A stretch of DNA of 11,123 bases from Victivallales bacterium (lineage in GTDB: Bacteria > Verrucomicrobiota > Lentisphaeria > Oligosphaerales > Oligosphaeraceae): positions 1 to 11,123 of the forward strand of contig JAGCTA010000358.1 in the NCBI GenBank assembly GCA_017963875.1. The letters run 5' to 3'. A model generated the notes under the pieces. It was not told where the DNA came from. It was given only the letters and a program-made list of their open reading frames with translations, and searched no databases. Position 1 is the stretch's first letter, and each line of letters starts with the position of its first letter. The translations under genes were made by a program, and so were the position numbers. Of the stretch, positions 7,398 through 11,123 are shown piece by piece.

Positions 7398-7679
7398 ATG
7401 AGCAGAAGTTTCAACACGACTGGCCCATGCATTCCTGGGTTGCACTATATGCTGCCGCCTCTGGAACGCATCCCTGCCGCGCTTCCACTGGCCGAAGGGG
7501 GAAAGTATTTCGTTCTTCACGCACCAAGGCAAAGTGGCAAAACCACGAGTCTTCGCGCATTGCGAGACGAACTTAACCAACGCGGAAATTGCCATGCAGT
7601 GTACTCTTCGCTGTTACACGAACAGATGCTTTGTTACGCGAACAGGTGCTTTGTGGCGACGACTGGGTCGAAGGTGTAA
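7398..7679 (+). pseudogene. Truncated AAA_35-like ATPase, N-terminal remnant
   Basis: The first 72 residues match the start of a large family of predicted ATPases (AAA_35-like, usually several hundred residues). The pattern is FNTTGPCIPGLHYMLPP (5-21), then KYFVLHAPRQSGKTTSLRAL (36-55) with a Walker A-type loop (lysine K48), then DELNQRGNCHAVYSSL (57-72). From residue 73 onward (position 7614) the reading enters a 20-bp duplicated sequence and then the antisense of the DUF1846 gene, and stops at 7679. Walker B and everything after it are missing, so the product cannot be a working ATPase. A ribosome-like AGAG lies upstream of the ATG, and the gene follows the lipoprotein gene by 35 bases without a visible terminator. 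The known family function is unclear; many genomes hold several copies. Confidence 0.8.
7614..7653. repeat. 20-bp imperfect tandem duplication at the 3' end of the DUF1846 gene
   Basis: TTACACGAACAGATGCTTTG (7614-7633) is followed at once by TTACGCGAACAGGTGCTTTG (7634-7653), identical at 18 of 20 bases. The second copy is the true end of the DUF1846 gene on the minus strand (codons for K, H, L, F, A and the stop). The first copy encodes K, H, L, F, V and a stop in the corresponding register. It begins exactly where the ATPase homology ends. Confidence 0.9.
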
Positions 7680-9127
7680 CTGAGTCCGAGGCGTCGCAGG
7701 CCAGCCTCGTCTCCTGGGGTTGGAATGTGGGAGAGATGCGCGTCGCAACGTTGTAGTAAATTGATGCAATCAAGGGCGCGTTTCGCATAGATGTCTCGGT
7801 TGGCGGAGACAACGAGTGTTATCAGCGTTTCACTTAAATCCAGTCCTGCCTGTCCTCGTTTGAATGCCGCGACGGATTCAAGGATGTCGGGGAGGAGGAG
7901 ATGCTGGCTTTCTGGTACACCAGACAGTTTTTTGACGGCATTGAGAATCATGCTTGAGGACGAGTGCATCAGCGGGGAGTTCTTGCCCGTGACTATGGTG
8001 CCGTCTGGCAGGCGGAGCGCCGCGCCGCAGTATATCCCTTCGTTGCCGCGCTTCTGTATCCTGCATTGTTCCGCCGCTTCATGTGCGGCAACAACGACAT
8101 CCCGCGAGGTGGGGTCAACACCCGCCTTGGAACAGATTTCGCCAATGCGGTCCATCATCTGCTGGTCACCGTGGCCTAAGGCAGTATCCGCCTGGCAACG
8201 GTAGTAGCGCCGTGCGATTTCTGTTAGGGACGCCTGTCGGACGGCTTCATCGTCAATGATTCCGCTTGCGATGCAGTTGACACCCATGTCAGTCGGGGAC
8301 ATGTATTCGCATGGCTTGCCTGTGATGCGCATCAGCATCGCTTTCAACAATGGAAAAGCCTGAAGATCGCGATTGTAGTTGACTGCGACCTTGCCGTAGG
8401 CGTCGTAGTGGAAGAAGTCTAGCGCATTGGCGTCCTGTAGGTCTGCCGTCGCGGCTTCGTATGCGACATTGACGGGGTGGTTCAGTGGAAGATTCCAGAC
8501 GGGGAAGGTCTCGAATTTCGCATAATGCGCCTGGTTGCCCCTCTGGTATTCGTGGTAAATTTGTGAAAGGCAGGTGCCCATTTTGCCGCTGTTTGGGCCA
8601 GGCCCCGTGACAACCACCAGCGGCTGCGTCACTTCGATATAGGGATTGGCACCAAAGCCGTTTTCGCTGACGATGTGCTCGAAGTTGTTAGGATAGCCGC
8701 TGATTTCACGATGGAGATAGACTTTGATGTTGTGCGACTCCAGGCGGTTTTTGAACTCCAATGCGGATGGTTGCCCGTTGAAGCGTGTGATGACGACTGC
8801 TGTGACATCGACATTGCGGCTGCGAAGGTCGTCAATGAGCCTCAATGCGTCATTGTCGTAGGTGATTCCAAGGTCGGCACGCATCTTCTTGCGTTCAATG
8901 TCGCCAGCATGGATGCAGATGATGATGTCTGCGCTTTGGCTCAGGCTTTCTAAAAGACGGATTTTGACATTTGGGTCAAAGCCAGGGAGCACCCGTGCCG
9001 CATGGAAATCGCCGATGAGTTTGCCGCCGAATTCCAGATAAAGCCGTCGTTGAGAATCTCCAACCCGTTTCAGAATGTTTTTTTTCTGTTCAGCAACGTA
9101 AATCTCATTGTCGAATGCTTGCGGCAT
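7634..9127 (-). CDS. UPF0371/DUF1846 family protein
   Basis: The 497-residue cytosolic protein matches the DUF1846 (UPF0371) family over its whole length; relatives are about 490-510 aa. Diagnostic stretches are YLEFGGKLIGDFHAARVLPG (30-49), TGPGPNSGKMGTCLSQIYHE (174-193), SPTDMGVN (277-284) and GKNSPLMHSSSSMILN (381-396). The GPGPNSGKMGT loop looks like a nucleotide- or phosphate-binding loop, but I know of no established reaction, so none is given. The ATG at 9127 is supported by GAGG nine bases upstream. The gene stands alone, convergent with the ATPase remnant and divergent from the M20D gene, and its leader holds a strong hairpin (9189-9221). The 3' end is duplicated just beyond its stop codon. 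The protein itself looks complete. Confidence 0.93.
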   Translation of the reverse strand: MPQAFDNEIYVAEQKKNILKRVGDSQRRLYLEFGGKLIGDFHAARVLPGFDPNVKIRLLESLSQSADIIICIHAGDIERKKMRADLGITYDNDALRLIDDLRSRNVDVTAVVITRFNGQPSALEFKNRLESHNIKVYLHREISGYPNNFEHIVSENGFGANPYIEVTQPLVVVTGPGPNSGKMGTCLSQIYHEYQRGNQAHYAKFETFPVWNLPLNHPVNVAYEAATADLQDANALDFFHYDAYGKVAVNYNRDLQAFPLLKAMLMRITGKPCEYMSPTDMGVNCIASGIIDDEAVRQASLTEIARRYYRCQADTALGHGDQQMMDRIGEICSKAGVDPTSRDVVVAAHEAAEQCRIQKRGNEGIYCGAALRLPDGTIVTGKNSPLMHSSSSMILNAVKKLSGVPESQHLLLPDILESVAAFKRGQAGLDLSETLITLVVSANRDIYAKRALDCINLLQRCDAHLSHIPTPGDEAGLRRLGLSYTFDPVVATKHLFA

Positions 9128-9188
9128 GTTTTAAATCCTCAGAAATAGTTGATTAATAATATGGTACAACTTTCTGGTCCCGTGAAAA

Positions 9189-9221
9189 TTCCAAAGGCGA
9201 TGCAACAGTGCATCGTTGGAA
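9189..9221 (-). promoter_or_regulatory. Strong hairpin in the DUF1846 leader, attenuator-like
   Basis: Arms TTCCAA (9189-9194) plus CGATGCA (9198-9204) pair perfectly with TGCATCG (9209-9215) plus TTGGAA (9216-9221). The loop is ACAG and a three-base AGG bulge lies between the two arm parts, giving 13 base pairs. Read on the minus strand the stem is followed by TTTT, so it could work as a weak terminator or attenuator about 60 bases before the DUF1846 start. It could also be a dyad bound by a regulator of either divergent gene. Confidence 0.55.
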
Positions 9222-9334
9222 ACTGGAGACGAACCGCTCTTTAACATAACCCAGTGAGACCTTTTTTTCAAGAAAATGAATCCTGTAATATTGGGATGCT
9301 CCTTTTGTATATTTTAGTACGTTGGACTGGAATA

Positions 9335-9364
9335 TTGGCACATTTGCATTAGATTTTGTATTAA
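9335..9364 (+). promoter_or_regulatory. Weak sigma-70-like promoter candidate for the M20D operon
   Basis: TTGGCA (9335-9340, five of six to TTGACA) and TATTAA (9359-9364, four of six to TATAAT) are separated by 18 bases. It would give a leader of about 160 bases before the ATG at 9534. The match is modest and the region is AT-rich, so this is only a candidate. Confidence 0.25.
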
Positions 9365-9472
9365 TGTGGATTTGTGATATGAGAAAGAAAAATACGACCC
9401 TATTGGAGAACAGAGAATAGTCAAAAAGAAGGAAATAATATACTTGGGTTTCCTAGAGGTTTTAGATGTGGT

Positions 9473-9493
9473 CTGTCAGACAATTACTGTCAG
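9473..9493 (+). repeat. CTGTCAG direct repeat upstream of the M20D gene
   Basis: CTGTCAG occurs at 9473-9479 and 9487-9493, 14 bases apart. The first copy is also part of the inverted repeat GTCTG-T-CAGAC (9471-9481). It lies 40-60 bases before the M20D start and could be a regulator site, but seven-base repeats also arise by chance. Confidence 0.3.
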
Positions 9494-9533
9494 GAAACTC
9501 AGGTATAAAATTCCCAAAAAGAAGGGTATGAAA

Positions 9534-10775
9534 ATGTCACTGAAGGCTGAAATGAATGACTGGATACAACGAATCTGTCAGGAGGATGGTGGTTTGGAAC
9601 TTATGGAAAAAGCACAGATTCATGACCTGGCCGAGAATATCAGGCTGAATCCAGAACTTTCCTGGAAGGAGTATAATGCATGCAAGATACAGGTAGAGTA
9701 CCTGAAAAAACACCATTTCTCCGTCACAACTTCCTATTGTGGAATGGATACGGCGTACAGGGCGGAGTACTCTGTCGGCGATGGAGGTCCCGTGTTCGCT
9801 TTCTGTGCGGAATATGACGCATTGCCCGACATCGGTCACGCCTGCGGTCATCATCTGATTTGCGGCTCAGCATTGACGGCCGCGTTGCTCACGCAGAAAT
9901 ATCTTCAGTCCCGTGGTGTCAAAGGCAAAGTCGTTTTATTTGGATGTCCTGCGGAGGAAACTGGCGGAGGAAAGACCAAGATGGCGGCAGTGGGGGCGCT
10001 GGATGATGTCGATGCGCTGATGATGGCGCATCCGACGGGAGGAACCAAGGCGGTTATCTGTGAATACGCAGGCGTGTGCAGCGCGGAGGTGTTCTTTCGT
10101 TGTGAGAAATCAGGCTCGCCAGTCGCGCGATTCGCCAATCCGACGTTTGCTAATCCATTGGATGCGCAGGTGCTTCTTTACCAGGCTGTTGCACTGAAAA
10201 GGCACTATACGCCAGTCAATTCGGCGATTGTCGGCGTTATCAACGATGGCGGCGTCCGCGCCAATGTTATCCCCAGGCAGACGGTTTCAAAATACACGTT
10301 GAGAAGTCCCGATATCAAGGTGCTCTACGGGTTGGGAAGGATGCTGGAGATGATGGCGAAGGGGGCGGCGATGATGACGGGGACGACTGCCGAGGTGAAA
10401 CTTTCCGTGACAAGCCAGCCGACGATACCGTGCCTGCCGCTCAGCAACGCTTTTCTGGACGCGATTGAGGCACGGGGTATTTCCGTGCCAGAGGAGCGTG
10501 GAACGACTTTTGGTGCTCTTGCTGGAACTGATTTCGGCAATTTCTCGCAATTGCGCCCTGGCGTCCATGTCCATTTTCCCATTGGCCAAAGTGTTGCGCA
10601 CCATTCGCCAGAGTTCGCGGAGGCGGCAGGGACAGAGGAAGCGTATAGGTCAATGTTCGCGGCTGGTACTGCGATGGCGTGTGTGGGGATTAGGTTTCTT
10701 TCAGACGCAAGTTACAGAAAGGGTGTTCAGAAGGCGTTTCGGTATGAGAAGAAACAAGTGAATAAGGGGGCATGA
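9534..10775 (+). CDS. M20D-type metal-dependent amidohydrolase (PM20D2/AbgB-like)
   Basis: The 413-residue cytosolic enzyme should cleave an amide bond, as in N-acyl amino acids, dipeptides or aminobenzoyl-glutamate. Metal-site motifs are all visible: EYDALPDIGHACGHH (93-107, ligands C104 and H106), CPAEETGGG (138-146, with the E141-E142 pair), AHP with H166, and VAHHSPEF (354-361). GTDFGNFS (331-338) is typical of the PM20D2/AbgB branch. The dimerisation domain is about 180-300, but its usual GKAAHAA histidine motif reads GSPVARF (194-200). I chose ATG 9534, seven bases after GAAGGG (9521-9526); an upstream in-frame TTG at 9444 gives a non-conserved extension and ATG 9528 is too close to the ribosome site. 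The next gene starts directly after the stop, so the two are co-transcribed. The substrate cannot be named. Confidence 0.9.
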   Translation: MSLKAEMNDWIQRICQEDGGLELMEKAQIHDLAENIRLNPELSWKEYNACKIQVEYLKKHHFSVTTSYCGMDTAYRAEYSVGDGGPVFAFCAEYDALPDIGHACGHHLICGSALTAALLTQKYLQSRGVKGKVVLFGCPAEETGGGKTKMAAVGALDDVDALMMAHPTGGTKAVICEYAGVCSAEVFFRCEKSGSPVARFANPTFANPLDAQVLLYQAVALKRHYTPVNSAIVGVINDGGVRANVIPRQTVSKYTLRSPDIKVLYGLGRMLEMMAKGAAMMTGTTAEVKLSVTSQPTIPCLPLSNAFLDAIEARGISVPEERGTTFGALAGTDFGNFSQLRPGVHVHFPIGQSVAHHSPEFAEAAGTEEAYRSMFAAGTAMACVGIRFLSDASYRKGVQKAFRYEKKQVNKGA

Positions 10776-11123
10776 ATGAATATCCAGTTACTTGAGCAAC
10801 TCCGTCAGGAAATCATCGCGTCTCCACGTCATTGGAATGCCTATGCGGAGTGCATCAATGACCGTCCCGTTGAATATTGGACGTATTTGTCGTTTAGCCA
10901 GGAAATGCTTGCTGACGAGCGTTGTATGGGCATCATTCTCAGGGAAAAGTTAAAGGCCATGCGGTTCAAATGTCTGAGGGGCGAGCCATTGGTCGGGCGC
11001 ATGGATGTGTCCGAAGGCGTGACGCCTGAATTGTGTTGTCAGGCACGCGAATATTTCAGAACGCATGAAATCCAGTGGGGGGCGTCTTCTGGGCAGTCAG
11101 GCCATTGCGCCCCTGATTATGAC
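10776..11123 (+). CDS. Probable glycyl radical enzyme-like (pyruvate formate-lyase-like) protein, N-terminal part
   Basis: The open frame runs 116 codons to the window end. The ATG directly follows the M20D stop, and AAGGGGG (10764-10770) lies five bases upstream, inside the end of the M20D gene, so translation is likely coupled. GEPLVGR at 69-75 resembles the GE-LIVG element near the start of pyruvate formate-lyase-like glycyl radical enzymes, and SGQSGHCAPDYD at 105-116 resembles their GH-x-x-PDY/F element. The active-site cysteine and the C-terminal glycine loop, which would prove the family, lie outside the window. The N-terminal part before GHCAPDYD is shorter than in the well-known members. 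Other possibilities are an unrelated unknown protein or a shortened, uncharacterised branch. If real, it would be an oxygen-sensitive enzyme needing a radical-SAM activase, which is not in the window. Confidence 0.5.
   Translation, partial: MNIQLLEQLRQEIIASPRHWNAYAECINDRPVEYWTYLSFSQEMLADERCMGIILREKLKAMRFKCLRGEPLVGRMDVSEGVTPELCCQAREYFRTHEIQWGASSGQSGHCAPDYD

Larger units (their letters stand above)
9128..9533. other. 406-base divergent intergenic region
   Basis: This gap lies between the starts of the DUF1846 gene and the M20D gene. It holds the DUF1846 ribosome site (9137-9140), a 13-bp-stem hairpin (9189-9221), a run of seven T (9262-9268) with no good stem before it, a weak plus-strand promoter candidate (9335-9364) and a short direct repeat (9473-9493). 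Small ORFs in it, including a 62-codon one on the minus strand and a 13-codon one from 9379, have no supporting features. I see no tRNA or known riboswitch. Confidence 0.6.

Noticed and set aside
9222..9268. Possible terminator before the run of seven T
   Set aside because: Only a five-base ACTGG/CCAGT pairing with a 24-base loop can be formed, and it does not abut the T-run.
9153..9341. 62-codon minus-strand ORF in the gap upstream of DUF1846
   Set aside because: It crosses the hairpin, has no ribosome site and no recognisable sequence.
9333..9350. Sigma-54-like TGGCAC...TGCA sequence
   Set aside because: Only seven bases lie between the GG and GC pairs, whereas sigma-54 promoters need ten.

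Overview
The window is bacterial chromosomal DNA of roughly even base composition with densely packed genes. It has no rRNA, tRNA, CRISPR array or complete mobile element that I can see. The host cannot be named firmly. A cellulose-synthase-like glycosyltransferase operon, an ABC sugar-binding lipoprotein without its permeases, a remnant of an AAA_35-like ATPase, a UPF0371/DUF1846 protein and a probable glycyl-radical-enzyme-like gene would fit an anaerobic gut or rumen bacterium of the PVC type (Lentisphaerae/Kiritimatiellota). That placement is inference from gene content, not from a marker gene.

Layout. At 1-461 (minus) lies the N-terminal part of threonine synthase. It is followed by a 273-base gap holding a short ORF with a strong Shine-Dalgarno sequence, an 11-bp direct repeat around a palindrome, and a degenerate 9-bp tandem repeat. 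From 6018 down to 735 (minus) runs a tight three-gene operon whose genes overlap as TAATG and ATGA: a secreted protein with a degenerate SGNH-like C-terminal domain, a processive-type GT2 glycosyltransferase, and a large polytopic membrane protein. The likely job is to make and export, or decorate, a cell-surface polysaccharide.

Divergent from that operon across a 78-base AT-rich gap is a sugar-type ABC substrate-binding lipoprotein (6097-7362). It is followed by the first about 72 residues of an AAA_35-like ATPase (from 7398). The ATPase homology stops exactly where a 20-bp imperfect tandem duplication of the 3' end of the convergent DUF1846 gene (9127-7634, minus) begins, so this is a rearrangement scar.

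A 406-base gap with a strong hairpin separates DUF1846 from a plus-strand pair: an M20D amidohydrolase (9534-10775) and, starting directly at its stop codon, a gene that runs off the window and looks like the N-terminus of a glycyl radical enzyme.

The most interesting points are the polysaccharide operon with its SGNH protein lacking the usual catalytic residues, the ATPase/DUF1846 junction, and the M20D plus glycyl-radical-like pair. None is shown here to be a new system. Each would need database searches that I cannot run.
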